Position numbers and translations under genes: made by a program
The notes under the pieces: model-generated
The model's database searches: none
What the model saw: the letters and a program-made list of their open reading frames with translations, nothing else
What the model was told of the DNA's origin: nothing
In this document: piece by piece, positions 19,600 to 28,357 of the stretch
Layout: every line of letters begins with the position of its first letter
Position numbering within the stretch: position 1 is the stretch's first letter
NCBI GenBank assembly: GCA_963717705.1
Contig: CAVQWT010000004.1
Span: 62,001 to 126,000, forward strand
Direction of reading: 5' to 3'
DNA: 64,000 nucleotides
Source: CAVQWT01 sp963717705
GTDB lineage: Bacteria; Pseudomonadota; Gammaproteobacteria; Burkholderiales; Casimicrobiaceae

Positions 19600-20655
19600 T
19601 CAGCGCACGACGACGCGCGGGATCCCGGCTGCGACGTCGCCGACGACCGCGGCACGGTCGAAGCCGTCGGCGCGAAACGCCGCCAACACGCCGTCGACAG
19701 CGTCCGGCGCGCAGGCGACCAGCAGGCCGCCCGATGTCTGCGGATCGGTCAGCAGCGCCTGCTTCGCGGACTCGAAGCCGTCCGGCAGCGCGACGTCCTT
19801 GCCGTAGCCGGCCCAGTTGCGCCCGGACGCGCCGGTGAAGAAGCCGTCGCGTGCGAGCTGCAGTACGTCAGGGTGCAGTGGCACCCGCGCGAAGTCGAGC
19901 GTCGCCTCGACGCCGCTGCCGCGGCAGATCTCGAGCAGGTGGCCCAGCAGGCCGAAGCCCGTGACGTCGGTCAGCGCGTGGACACCGGGCATCCGGCCCA
20001 GCGGAATGCCGGGCGTGTTGAGCTTGGTCGTCGACGCGATCATCGCCGCGTAGCCCTCCGCCGACAGCCGCTCTTTCTTCAGCGCCGCGCTGTAGATGCC
20101 GACACCGATCGGCTTGCCCAGCACCAGCACGTCGCCGGGCTGCGCTCCGGCGTTGCGCTTCAGGTGCTTCGGGTCGACGAGTCCGATCGCGACCAGCCCG
20201 TAGATCGGCTCGACCGAGTCGATGGTGTGGCCGCCGGCGATCGGGATGCCGGCCTTCGCGCAGATCGACTCGCCGCCCTCCAGGATCCGGCGGATGGTGT
20301 CGACCGGCAGCTTGTCGATCGGCATGCCGACCAGCGCCAGGGCGAACAGCGGCGTGCCGCCCATCGCGTAGACGTCGGAGATCGCGTTGGTCGCGGCGAT
20401 GGCGCCGAAGTCGAACGGATCGTCGACGATGGGCATGAAGAAATCGGTCGTCGCGACCACCGCCTGGTGCTCGTTGATCTGCCAGACCGCGGCGTCGTCG
20501 GCGGTCTCGATGCCGACCAGCAGTGCCTTCGGCAGCAAGCCGGTGCCGGACTTGGCGATGATCTGCGACAGCACGGCGGGCGCGATCTTGCAGCCGCAGC
20601 CGCCGCCGTGGCTGAACGAGGTGAGCCGCAGTGCGGCGCGATCGGGTGCGTTCAT
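19600..20655 (-). CDS. senC: Selenophosphate synthetase (SelD-type) of the selenoneine cluster
   Basis: 351 residues from the ATG at 20655 (CGGAG five bases upstream). It makes selenophosphate from selenide and ATP. The active-site loop SHGGGCGCKIAP carries C20, C22 and K23, equivalent to Cys17/Cys19/Lys20 of E. coli SelD, so this is the Cys form, not a selenocysteine form. Other SelD motifs: DDAAVW, TTDFFMPIVDDPFDFG, GGHTIDSVEPIYGL, DPQTSGGLL. Its position directly after senB identifies it as SenC of the described senABC selenoneine pathway; it could also serve selenoprotein or selenouridine synthesis, but no selA, selB or selU is in the window. Confidence 0.9.
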   Translation of the reverse strand: MNAPDRAALRLTSFSHGGGCGCKIAPAVLSQIIAKSGTGLLPKALLVGIETADDAAVWQINEHQAVVATTDFFMPIVDDPFDFGAIAATNAISDVYAMGGTPLFALALVGMPIDKLPVDTIRRILEGGESICAKAGIPIAGGHTIDSVEPIYGLVAIGLVDPKHLKRNAGAQPGDVLVLGKPIGVGIYSAALKKERLSAEGYAAMIASTTKLNTPGIPLGRMPGVHALTDVTGFGLLGHLLEICRGSGVEATLDFARVPLHPDVLQLARDGFFTGASGRNWAGYGKDVALPDGFESAKQALLTDPQTSGGLLVACAPDAVDGVLAAFRADGFDRAAVVGDVAAGIPRVVVR

Positions 20656-20705
20656 GGGACTCCGGTGATCTGGGCGGTGGACAACCTGGCCCGCGATTCG
20701 GGCAC

Positions 20706-21749
20706 TCAAGCCGCCGACGGCGCGGCGGACGAGGAATTGGACATTCTACCGGCGCGGCGGTTCGCGGCGGCACAGGCACGCTCGACGGCATCGGTCAGGC
20801 CGGCGGCCTCCGTCGCCGGTGCGAATCGGAGCGCCCGGCATTCGCAGGCCGCTGCCAGCGCGGCCAGGAAGGCGCGATCGTCGTGCGCCCGTCGCACCAG
20901 CGCGGCAAGCCCGGCCGCGTCGCCGACGTCGAACCATCCCGGATAGTCGGCGCCAAGCATGCCGACGTTGCCGGAAATGCGGCTGCCGAGCACCGGCGTG
21001 CCCGACGTCACCGCCTCGACCACGACGTTGGCGCCGCCCTCCATCCGCGACGGTACCAGCAGCAGGTGCGCGCGCTTGATCGCCTGCCGCGTCCAGGCGT
21101 GCGGCCGTGCGCCCAGCACGCGCACGCGCGGGTCCGCTGCCGCCAGCGCGCGGGCGGCGTCGCCGAGCGCGGCGTCGAGCGGCGCGCCGATGATGTTGAG
21201 CGTCGCCGGAAGTGCCGGCGGCAGCGCGCGCCACGCGGCGAACGCGGTGCGTGGATCCTTTTCCTCGCGCAGGTGAGCGACCAGCACGCAATGCAGCCGG
21301 TCGGCGTGCTTGCCGGGCCAGGGCCTCAGCGTGCGCGCCGACTGGTACACCACGTCGGCCCTCGACCGGGCGGCTGCCGGGAGGTGCGCCGGCGCGTCGT
21401 CCTGCAGCACGATCAGCCGGTCGGCGGCAGCGATCGACGCGATGGTGTCCGGGTCGCCGGCCGGCAGGTCCCGATACAGATCGGTGCCGGTCAGCGCAAC
21501 CAGCAGCGCGGCGTCCGGCCGATACCGCTGCCACGCGACGATCGCCGCGCGGCTGCGGCGCGCGTGCAGCGCCAGCAGTGCCGCCGCGCGCTCGCGCCCG
21601 GCGCCGCCGACCGGATCGCCCGGCCCCTGCACCCGCACGCGGTACCACGGCGCCAGCAGTCGCGCCCATCGTGCGGCCGTCCGCCAGTTGCCGTTGTTGG
21701 CGTCCGCGGCGTACGGCGTGACGAGGAGGAGGGCGGGACGATCGGGCAT
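20706..21749 (-). CDS. senB: Selenosugar synthase, GT4-type glycosyltransferase
   Basis: 347 residues from the ATG at 21749. A GT-B glycosyltransferase fold with the donor-site E-x7-E motif (E237 and E245 in PSRMEGGANVVVEAVTSGTPVLGS). In the characterised senABC pathway SenB transfers a sugar from a UDP-sugar to selenophosphate, giving a 1-seleno-sugar used by SenA. The assignment rests on the fold plus its place between senA (divergent) and the SelD-type gene. It precedes senC by 50 bases. A TATAAT element at 21805-21810 gives a plausible promoter for the senB-senC-egtB unit. Confidence 0.85.
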   Translation of the reverse strand: MPDRPALLLVTPYAADANNGNWRTAARWARLLAPWYRVRVQGPGDPVGGAGRERAAALLALHARRSRAAIVAWQRYRPDAALLVALTGTDLYRDLPAGDPDTIASIAAADRLIVLQDDAPAHLPAAARSRADVVYQSARTLRPWPGKHADRLHCVLVAHLREEKDPRTAFAAWRALPPALPATLNIIGAPLDAALGDAARALAAADPRVRVLGARPHAWTRQAIKRAHLLLVPSRMEGGANVVVEAVTSGTPVLGSRISGNVGMLGADYPGWFDVGDAAGLAALVRRAHDDRAFLAALAAACECRALRFAPATEAAGLTDAVERACAAANRRAGRMSNSSSAAPSAA

Positions 21750-21804
21750 CAAGGGCGGGCGCAATGTCGGTGGGGCGGAATTCCGCGGCCATCGACGTGG
21801 ACTG

Positions 21805-21810
21805 ATTATA
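21805..21810 (-). promoter_or_regulatory. Candidate -10 box for senB-senC-egtB
   Basis: Perfect TATAAT on the minus strand, about 55 bases before the senB start, predicting a leader of roughly 50 nucleotides. The -35 side is weak (TGGAAC at 18-base spacing). It lies in the senB-senA divergent region. No regulator site recognised. Confidence 0.4.
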
Positions 21811-22009
21811 GGCGGCGGATGAGGGCCGGTTCCACAGGCGGTCCGCGCGCCGTGCATCCGGAGAGGTCCGGTTTGCTGCGTCGCCAGGGCGCAAGGCGGT
21901 TGGCATGGTCGCCGCTTGGCGGTAGTCTGCACCGCGAGTAATCCATGCGACCGCGGATCCCCGTCCGCTGACCGGTTTCCGCGATCCCCCCTCGAGAACA
22001 GGAGCATCG

Positions 22010-22051
22010 ATGGCCTGCGAAGAAGTCGTGCGATCGCTGCCGCCGAGATGA
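22010..22051 (+). CDS. Possible 13-residue leader ORF overlapping senA
   Basis: ATG at 22010 is preceded by ACAGGAG at ideal spacing, much better than anything in front of senA itself. It encodes MACEEVVRSLPPR and stops in TGA that overlaps the senA ATG (ATGA at 22048-22051). It could be a translationally coupled leader, or a mis-spaced remnant of an alternative senA start. Whether it is translated is unknown. Confidence 0.35.
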   Translation: MACEEVVRSLPPR

Positions 22052-23238
22052 CCACGATCCGTAATGCGACCAGCGTCGGCAGCGCCCTTGTCGCCTCCCG
22101 CGCCCGGACGATCGCCATCTACGCCCACCTCACGGCGGCGCAGCGGGAGTTCCCACGCCTGGCGGTGGTGAATCCGCCGCGCTGGGAACTGGGCCACATC
22201 GGGTGGTTCCAGGAGTTCTGGTGCCGCCGCCATGCGCCGGACGACCCGGCGGGGGCGCGTACGCCGTCGCGCGTTGCCGGTGCCGACGCGCTGTGGAATT
22301 CGGCGCGGGTGCCGCACGACACCCGCTGGGACCTGCCGCTGCCCGACTGGGACGGCATCCTGGCGTATCTCGCCGGCACGCTCGACGTCACGCTGCAGGC
22401 ACTGGAGCGTGCGGAGCCTGGCGACGAACTCTACTTCGCGGAACTCGCGCTGCTGCACGAGGACATGCACGACGAGGCGCTGCTGATGACGCTGCAGACG
22501 CTGGGGCTGCCGCCGCCGCCGGCACTGGGCGCAGAGACGCGACCGGCGGCCGTCGTCCCGACCCCCGCCGGCGGCGACCTCGAATGTCCCGGCGGCGAGT
22601 TCGCGCTCGGCGCGCCGGCGACCGACGTCGCGCACCGCTTCGTCTGGGACAACGAACGCTGGGCGCACCGGGTATCGCTGGCGCCGTTCGCGATCGCCCG
22701 CCGCTGCGTGACGCAGCGCGAGTTCGCGGCGTTCGCCGACGCGGGCGGCTACCGGCACGCGGAGTTCTGGGACGACGACGGGCGCGCGTGGCTGGCCGCG
22801 AGTTCGCGCCGCGCCCCCGCGCATTGGCGCCGCACGGACGGGCGCGGCGGCGAATGGCGGCAGCGGTGCTTCGACCGGTGGTTGCCTCTGGAGCCCGACG
22901 CGCCGATGCAGCACGTCAACGCGCACGAGGCGGCGGCGTGGTGCCGCTGGGCCGGGCGGCGGCTGCCGTCCGAGGCCGAATGGGAGTGCGCGGCGCTGCA
23001 CGGGCTGCCGGCGGGCGGCGTCTGGGAGTGGACGGCGTCGGCCTTCCTGCCGTATCCCGGGTTCACCCCGCAGCCGTACGCCGAGTACTCGGCGCCGTGG
23101 TTCGGCGATCATCGCGTGCTCCGGGGCGCATCGTGGGCGACCTCGCCGCGCCTGCCGGGCCCGCGCTTCCGCAACTTCTATCTGCCGTCGCGGCACGACC
23201 CGTTCTGCGGCTTTCGCAGCTGCGCGAACGCCGGGTGA
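22048..23238 (+). CDS. senA: Selenoneine synthase, EgtB-like non-heme iron enzyme
   Basis: 396 residues from the ATG at 22048. Like EgtB it has a DinB-like metal domain (WELGHIGWFQEFW, H50; LLHEDMHDEAL, H137, H141) and an FGE-type C-terminal domain (VWEWTASAFLPYPGF, LRGASWATSPRL). It is shorter than and clearly divergent from the EgtB at 18179-19567, and adjoins senB and senC, which fits SenA: Fe- and O2-dependent C-Se bond formation between hercynine and the selenosugar from SenB. The product is processed to selenoneine. Translation may be coupled to the short ORF at 22010. An upstream extension of the frame has no family-like content. Confidence 0.88.
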   Translation: MTTIRNATSVGSALVASRARTIAIYAHLTAAQREFPRLAVVNPPRWELGHIGWFQEFWCRRHAPDDPAGARTPSRVAGADALWNSARVPHDTRWDLPLPDWDGILAYLAGTLDVTLQALERAEPGDELYFAELALLHEDMHDEALLMTLQTLGLPPPPALGAETRPAAVVPTPAGGDLECPGGEFALGAPATDVAHRFVWDNERWAHRVSLAPFAIARRCVTQREFAAFADAGGYRHAEFWDDDGRAWLAASSRRAPAHWRRTDGRGGEWRQRCFDRWLPLEPDAPMQHVNAHEAAAWCRWAGRRLPSEAEWECAALHGLPAGGVWEWTASAFLPYPGFTPQPYAEYSAPWFGDHRVLRGASWATSPRLPGPRFRNFYLPSRHDPFCGFRSCANAG

Positions 23239-23562
23239 CCGGCCGCCGCCGGCCCTGCGGTCGGTCCGCCGGGATGATGTCGCGACTCGCCGCCACGGAG
23301 GTCGGGTGTCCCTGATGGACAAGGGGTCATTGCGATTCATCGCGTCGAGCGACGAGCGGGTGCCCGCGGGTGGCCGTGTTGCCCGAAAGTCGACGATGGC
23401 GGTGCCCGGCCAGGCCGGCCGGCGGCTGCGCCTTTCCTCGGTCGCTCGTCTGGCGTAGCATCCCGGGCAGCCCGAACGAAGGTCCGGAGTGCTTCCGCCC
23501 GCACTGCCGCGGAAGTTTGCGCGTCAAACCAAGGACCCAGGCGGCCACCTGGAGGAGTCTGC
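23239..23562. other. Intergenic region before the kor operon
   Basis: A 324-base gap between co-directional genes. Its only clear element is GGAGGAG six bases before the TTG start at 23563. A TAGCAT hexamer near 23455 could be a -10 box, but no matching -35 is evident. GC-rich self-complementary stretches just after senA may act as a terminator; none has a T run. No RNA gene seen. Confidence 0.4.
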
Positions 23563-25440
23563 TTGAAGCCGACGGATATCGCGAACCCCGACTATTTCCA
23601 CAAAGTCGTCGATTGCCAGTGGGCGTGTCCCGCCCACACCCCGGTGCCCGAGTACATCCGGATGATCGGGGCGGGCCGATACACCGACGCCTACCTCGTC
23701 AACTGGAAGTCCAACGTCTTCCCCGGCATCCTGGGCCGCACCTGCGACCGGCCCTGCGAGCCCGCGTGCCGTCGCAGCCGCGTCGAGGAAGGCTCGCCCG
23801 AGCACCGCAAGGCCGAGGCCAAGCCCGAGCCGGTGGCGATCTGCCGGCTGAAGCGCGCCGCCGCCGACTTCAAGGACGAGGACGAGGTCAAGGCGCGGAT
23901 GCCGCGCCCTGCGGCGACCCGGAACGGCAAGCGGATCGCGCTGGTCGGCGCCGGCCCCGCGTCGCTGACCGTCGCCCGCGATCTCGCGCCGCTGGGCTAC
24001 CACTGCGTCGTGTTCGACGGCGACGCCAGGGCCGGCGGGATGATGCGCACCCAGATTCCCAAGTTCCGGCTGCCCGACACCGTGATCGACGAGGAAGTGG
24101 GCTACGTGCTCGACCTCGGCATCGAGTTCCGCAAGGGTCAGCGCGTGGACTCGCTCGCCGCGCTGCTCCAGGACGGCTGGGATGCGGTGTTCGTCGGCAG
24201 CGGCGCGCCGCGGGGCCGCGACCTCGACATTCCCGGACGCAGGGAAGCGGCCGCGCACATACACATCGGCATCGACTGGCTGTCGTCGGTCTCGTTCGGC
24301 CACGTCGACAAGATCGGCAAGCGGGTCGTCGTGCTCGGCGGCGGCAACACCGCGATGGACTGCTGCCGCAGCGCGCGCCGGCTCGGCGGCGAGAACGTCC
24401 ACGTCGTCGTCCGCTCCGGCTTCGACGAGATGAAGGCGTCGCCGTGGGAGAAGGAAGACGCGATGCACGAGGGGATCCCGATCCACAACTACCTCGTGCC
24501 GAAGGCGTTCCTGCACGACGGCGGCAAGCTGGTGGGCATCACCTTCGACAAGGTCGCGCCCCGCTACGACGACAAGGGCCGGCGCGAGCTGGTCCCGACC
24601 GGCGAGCCCGAGGTTCGCTTCGACTGCGACGACGTGCTGGTCGCGGTCGGGCAGGAGAACGCGTTCCCGTGGATCGAGCGCGACCTCGGCATCGAGTTCG
24701 ACCGCTGGGGGCTGCCGGTGGTCGACCGGCAGACGATGGCATCGACGCGGCCGGACGTGTTCTTCGGCGGCGACGCGGCGTTCGGGCCCAAGAACATCAT
24801 CTGGGCCGTCGCGCACGGGCACGACGCCGCGATCTCGATCGACAAGCGCTGTCGCGGCGAGGACGTCGCGCAGCGGCCGCCGCCGACGTTCCTGCTGATC
24901 TCGCAGAAGATGGGCATCCACGAGTGGAGCTACGACAACGCGATAACCGCGGACAAGCGGCATCGGGTGCCGCTCAAGGACACGGTCATCGCGCTGAAGA
25001 GCATCAGGATCGAGGTCGAGCTGGGTTTCGACCCCAAGCTCGCCTTCGCCGAGGCGCAGCGCTGCCTCAACTGCGACGTGCAGACCGTGTTCAGCGACCG
25101 GTTGTGCATCGAGTGCGATGCCTGCGTCGACATCTGCCCGATGGACTGCATCACGTTCACGGCCAACGGCGACGAAGCCGACCTGCGGGGGCGGCTGCAC
25201 GCGCCGGCGCTGCGCACCGACCAGGACCTCTACGTCTCGGGACAGCTGAAGACCGGTCGGGTGATGGCCAAGGACGAGGACGTCTGCCTGCACTGCGGGC
25301 TGTGCGCCGAGCGCTGCCCGACGGGCGCGTGGGACATGAAGAAGTCGCTGCTGGTGATGACCCACGCCGGCGACACCCCGAAAATCCACCTGCCCGGCCG
25401 CGCGAAGGAAGCGCAGACGGCCGACGCGGCGGCGGAGTGA
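23563..25440 (+). CDS. korC: FAD-dependent NAD(P)H:ferredoxin-type oxidoreductase subunit of KGOR
   Basis: 625 residues from a TTG start with GGAGGAG at six bases. Layout: N-terminal Cys-rich GltD-like domain (CPAHTPVPEYI, CDRPCEPAC), FAD loop VGAGPASLTVARDL, NAD(P) loop VVVLGGGNTAMDC, then two C-terminal 4Fe-4S clusters (CIECDACVDICPMDC and CLHCGLCAERCP). Homologous to the glutamate synthase small subunit family and like the third subunit (KorC) of 2-oxoglutarate:ferredoxin oxidoreductases known from Thauera and Azoarcus. It probably moves electrons between ferredoxin and NAD(P)+. Stop is two bases before korA. The symbol korC is by analogy. Confidence 0.82.
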   Translation: MKPTDIANPDYFHKVVDCQWACPAHTPVPEYIRMIGAGRYTDAYLVNWKSNVFPGILGRTCDRPCEPACRRSRVEEGSPEHRKAEAKPEPVAICRLKRAAADFKDEDEVKARMPRPAATRNGKRIALVGAGPASLTVARDLAPLGYHCVVFDGDARAGGMMRTQIPKFRLPDTVIDEEVGYVLDLGIEFRKGQRVDSLAALLQDGWDAVFVGSGAPRGRDLDIPGRREAAAHIHIGIDWLSSVSFGHVDKIGKRVVVLGGGNTAMDCCRSARRLGGENVHVVVRSGFDEMKASPWEKEDAMHEGIPIHNYLVPKAFLHDGGKLVGITFDKVAPRYDDKGRRELVPTGEPEVRFDCDDVLVAVGQENAFPWIERDLGIEFDRWGLPVVDRQTMASTRPDVFFGGDAAFGPKNIIWAVAHGHDAAISIDKRCRGEDVAQRPPPTFLLISQKMGIHEWSYDNAITADKRHRVPLKDTVIALKSIRIEVELGFDPKLAFAEAQRCLNCDVQTVFSDRLCIECDACVDICPMDCITFTANGDEADLRGRLHAPALRTDQDLYVSGQLKTGRVMAKDEDVCLHCGLCAERCPTGAWDMKKSLLVMTHAGDTPKIHLPGRAKEAQTADAAAE

Positions 25441-25442
25441 AC

Positions 25443-27299
25443 ATGAAACCGATCAGCCGCGTCAACGACTTCGTCGTCAAGTTCGCCAACGTCAACGGCT
25501 CCGGGTCCGCTTCCGCGAACGGACTCTTCGCCAAGGCGATCCTGCGCAGCGGCGTGCCCGTCGCGGCGCGCAACATCTTCCCGTCGAACATCCAGGGCCT
25601 GCCGACCTGGTACGAGGTCCGCGTCGTCGAGGCCGGCTGGCGCGGCCGCCGCGGCGGCGTCGACCTGATGGTGGCGATGAATCCGGAGACACTGGCGGCC
25701 GACCTCGCGGAGATCGAGCCGGGCGGCTACGTGCTCTACGACTCCGGGCGGCCGTTGCCGGCGGCCCGCCTGCGCGCGGACGTCACGGCGCTGGGCGTGC
25801 CGCTGACCGAGCTGTGCCACCAGCGCTACAGCGACGTGCGCCAGCGGCAGCTGTTCAAGAACATCATGTACGTGGGCGCGCTCGCGGGCCTGCTGGGGGT
25901 CGAGCCCGAGGTCGTCGAGGGCCTGCTGTCGGTGCAGTTCCGCGGCAAGGACAAGGCGCCGCTGCTCGAGGCCAACCGCGGGGCCTTTCGCGGCGGCTAC
26001 GACTGGGTCCTCGCCAACCTGCCGCCGATCGGCCTCAAGGTCGAGCGCCGCGACGCCGTCGGCAACCGGATCTTCGTCGAGGGCAACCGGGCGGCGGGGC
26101 TCGGCGCGGTCTACGGCGGCGCGACGGTGTGCGCGTGGTATCCGATCACGCCTTCGACGTCGCTGGCCGAGGCGTTCATGTCGTACTGCGGCAAGCTTCG
26201 CGTCGACGCCGACGGCCGCCACCGCTATGCGATCGTGCAGGCCGAGGACGAGCTGGCGTCGATCGGCATGGTCATCGGCGCGGGCTGGAACGGCGCGCGC
26301 GCGTTCACCGCGACGTCGGGACCGGGCATTTCGCTGATGCAGGAGTTCCTGGGGCTCGCTTACTTCGCCGAGATCCCGGCCGTGCTTTTCAACGTCCAGC
26401 GCGGCAGCCCGTCCACCGGGATGCCGACCAAGACGCAGCAGCCGGACGTCCTGTCCTGCGCCTACGCGTCGCACGGCGACACCAAGCACCCGCTGCTGTT
26501 CCCGGAAGATCCGACCGAGTGCTTCGGCATGGGCGCGCAGGCGTTCGACCTCGCCGACCGGCTGCAGACGCCGGTGTTCGTCCTGCTCGACCTCGACATC
26601 GGCATGCAGGAGTGGCTGACGGCGCCGTTCGAGTGGGACGACTCGAAGCAGCTCGACCGCGGCAAGGTGATGACGGCGGCGGAGCTCGAGGCGGGCCGCG
26701 AGTTCGGACGCTATCTCGACGTCGACGGCGACGGCATCCCGTTCCGCACCATCCCCGGAGCCCACCCGAAGCGCGGCGCCTACTTCACCCGCGGCACGTC
26801 GAAGGACCGCTTTGCCCGCTACACCGAGGACGGCGCCGCGTACGTGGACAACATGCAGCGCCTGCTGCGCAAGTTCGAGACGGCGAAGGCGCTGGTGCCC
26901 GGTCCGGTGATCGAGCGCGCCGCCGAGCCCACGCGTGCCGGCGTCATCTACTACGGCTCCACCGGTGCGCCGATGGCCGAGGCGCTGGTGCAGATGGAGG
27001 AGCAGGGCATCCACCTCGACCGGATGCGCATCCGGGCGTTCCCGTTCGCGGACGAGGTCGCCGAGTTCATCAACGGCCACGAGGTCGTGTTCGTCGTCGA
27101 GCAGAACCGCGACGCCCAGCTGCGGATGCTCCTGGTCAACGAGTGCGGCATCGCCCCGGACAAGCTGGTGCCGGTGCTGCACTACGACGGCAATCCGCTG
27201 ACCGCGCGCTTCATCACCCGCGAGATCGGCGAGCAGGCGCGGCTGTTCAACGTGACGCCGCTGCGCTCGCGCGACCGCAAGACGGGAGTCGGCAAATGA
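25443..27299 (+). CDS. korA: 2-oxoacid:ferredoxin oxidoreductase, fused gamma-alpha subunit
   Basis: 618 residues. The N-terminal third is the gamma domain (MKPISRVNDFVVKFANVNGSG start, RGGVDLMVAMN), followed by the alpha domain with AWYPITPSTSLAEAF and a C-terminal VFVVEQNRDAQLRMLL segment. With KorB it oxidatively decarboxylates 2-oxoglutarate to succinyl-CoA, reducing ferredoxin; 2-oxoglutarate is favoured over pyruvate because of the KorAB two-gene architecture with gamma-alpha fusion, but substrate is inferred. It overlaps korB by ATGA. Confidence 0.9.
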   Translation: MKPISRVNDFVVKFANVNGSGSASANGLFAKAILRSGVPVAARNIFPSNIQGLPTWYEVRVVEAGWRGRRGGVDLMVAMNPETLAADLAEIEPGGYVLYDSGRPLPAARLRADVTALGVPLTELCHQRYSDVRQRQLFKNIMYVGALAGLLGVEPEVVEGLLSVQFRGKDKAPLLEANRGAFRGGYDWVLANLPPIGLKVERRDAVGNRIFVEGNRAAGLGAVYGGATVCAWYPITPSTSLAEAFMSYCGKLRVDADGRHRYAIVQAEDELASIGMVIGAGWNGARAFTATSGPGISLMQEFLGLAYFAEIPAVLFNVQRGSPSTGMPTKTQQPDVLSCAYASHGDTKHPLLFPEDPTECFGMGAQAFDLADRLQTPVFVLLDLDIGMQEWLTAPFEWDDSKQLDRGKVMTAAELEAGREFGRYLDVDGDGIPFRTIPGAHPKRGAYFTRGTSKDRFARYTEDGAAYVDNMQRLLRKFETAKALVPGPVIERAAEPTRAGVIYYGSTGAPMAEALVQMEEQGIHLDRMRIRAFPFADEVAEFINGHEVVFVVEQNRDAQLRMLLVNECGIAPDKLVPVLHYDGNPLTARFITREIGEQARLFNVTPLRSRDRKTGVGK

Positions 27300-28351
27300 C
27301 CTACCTCGCCAAGCCCAGGCTGCACCATCCCTCGCTGCCGACCAACGCGCTCGGTTTCACGCGGCGCGATTACGAAGGCCCCGTCTCGACGCTCTGCGCC
27401 GGCTGCGGGCACGACTCGATCTCGGCTGCGATCATCCAGGCGTTCTTCGAGCTCGCGGTGCCGCCGCACCACGTCGCCAAGCTGTCGGGCATCGGCTGCT
27501 CGTCGAAGACCCCGACGTACTTCCTCGGCCAGTCGCACGGCTTCAACAGCGTCCACGGCCGCATGCCGTCGGTGCTGACCGGAGCGAACCTCGCCAACCG
27601 CGATCTGATGTACCTCGGGGTCTCCGGCGACGGCGACTCGGCGTCGATCGGCCTGGGCCAGTTCGCCCACGCGATGCGCCGCGGGGTCAACATGCTCTAC
27701 GTGGTCGAGAACAACGGGGTCTACGGTCTCACCAAGGGCCAGTTCTCGGCGACGGCCGACCGGGGGTCGAAGAGCAAGAAGGGCGTCACCAACGAGGACT
27801 CGCCGATCGACCTGGTGCAGCTCGCGATCGTCCTTGGCGCCACCTTCGTCGCGCGCGGCTTTTCCGGCGACAAGGAGCAGCTGGTGCCGCTGATCAAGGC
27901 TGCGGTCGAGCACCGGGGCGCCGCGCTGATCGACGTCGTCAGTCCGTGCGTCGCGTTCAACAACCACAGCGGCTCGACCCGCAGCTACGACTACGTGCGG
28001 GCGCACAACGACGCCGTCAACCGGCTCGACTTCATGCCGCTTCGCGCGCCGATCGAGGCCGCGGTCGCGCCGGGGGAGCTGCAGCAGGTGGCGCTGCACG
28101 ACGGCACGACGCTGTCGCTGCGCCGGCTGCACGCCGAGTACGACCCCACCGACAAGGTCGGGGCGATGAGCTATCTCGAGGCGCATCGCGCCAGGGGCGA
28201 GGTCGTCACCGGGCTGCTCTACCTGCAGCCCGACAGCGGCGACCTGCACGACGCGCAGCACACGGTGGCCACGCCGCTCAATGCGCTGCCCGACGCCGCG
28301 CTGGTGCCCGGGTCGGCGGCACTCGCGGGAATCAACGCCGCGCTGCGCTGA
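27296..28351 (+). CDS. korB: 2-oxoacid:ferredoxin oxidoreductase, beta subunit
   Basis: 351 residues, the thiamine diphosphate-binding subunit. It has CAGCGHDSISAAI, SGIGCSS, the TPP/Mg motif GDGDSASIGLGQF and VENNGVYGLTKGQFSAT. Length matches KorB (about 300-350). Start ATG overlaps the korA stop (ATGA). This enzyme is O2-sensitive in most organisms but some forms work aerobically; electrons would leave through the ferredoxin-like subunit at 23563. It converges with the hypothetical gene at 28358, six bases apart. Confidence 0.92.
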   Translation: MTYLAKPRLHHPSLPTNALGFTRRDYEGPVSTLCAGCGHDSISAAIIQAFFELAVPPHHVAKLSGIGCSSKTPTYFLGQSHGFNSVHGRMPSVLTGANLANRDLMYLGVSGDGDSASIGLGQFAHAMRRGVNMLYVVENNGVYGLTKGQFSATADRGSKSKKGVTNEDSPIDLVQLAIVLGATFVARGFSGDKEQLVPLIKAAVEHRGAALIDVVSPCVAFNNHSGSTRSYDYVRAHNDAVNRLDFMPLRAPIEAAVAPGELQQVALHDGTTLSLRRLHAEYDPTDKVGAMSYLEAHRARGEVVTGLLYLQPDSGDLHDAQHTVATPLNALPDAALVPGSAALAGINAALR

Positions 28352-28357
28352 TCCGCG

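Noticed and set aside
21916..22047. Upstream extension of senA in frame
   Set aside because: Sequence before MTTIRNAT has no family-like content and no ribosome site.
20746..23340. 864-codon minus-strand open frame across senB and senA
   Set aside because: Runs out of frame through senB and antisense to senA; composition is Arg-rich and motif-free.
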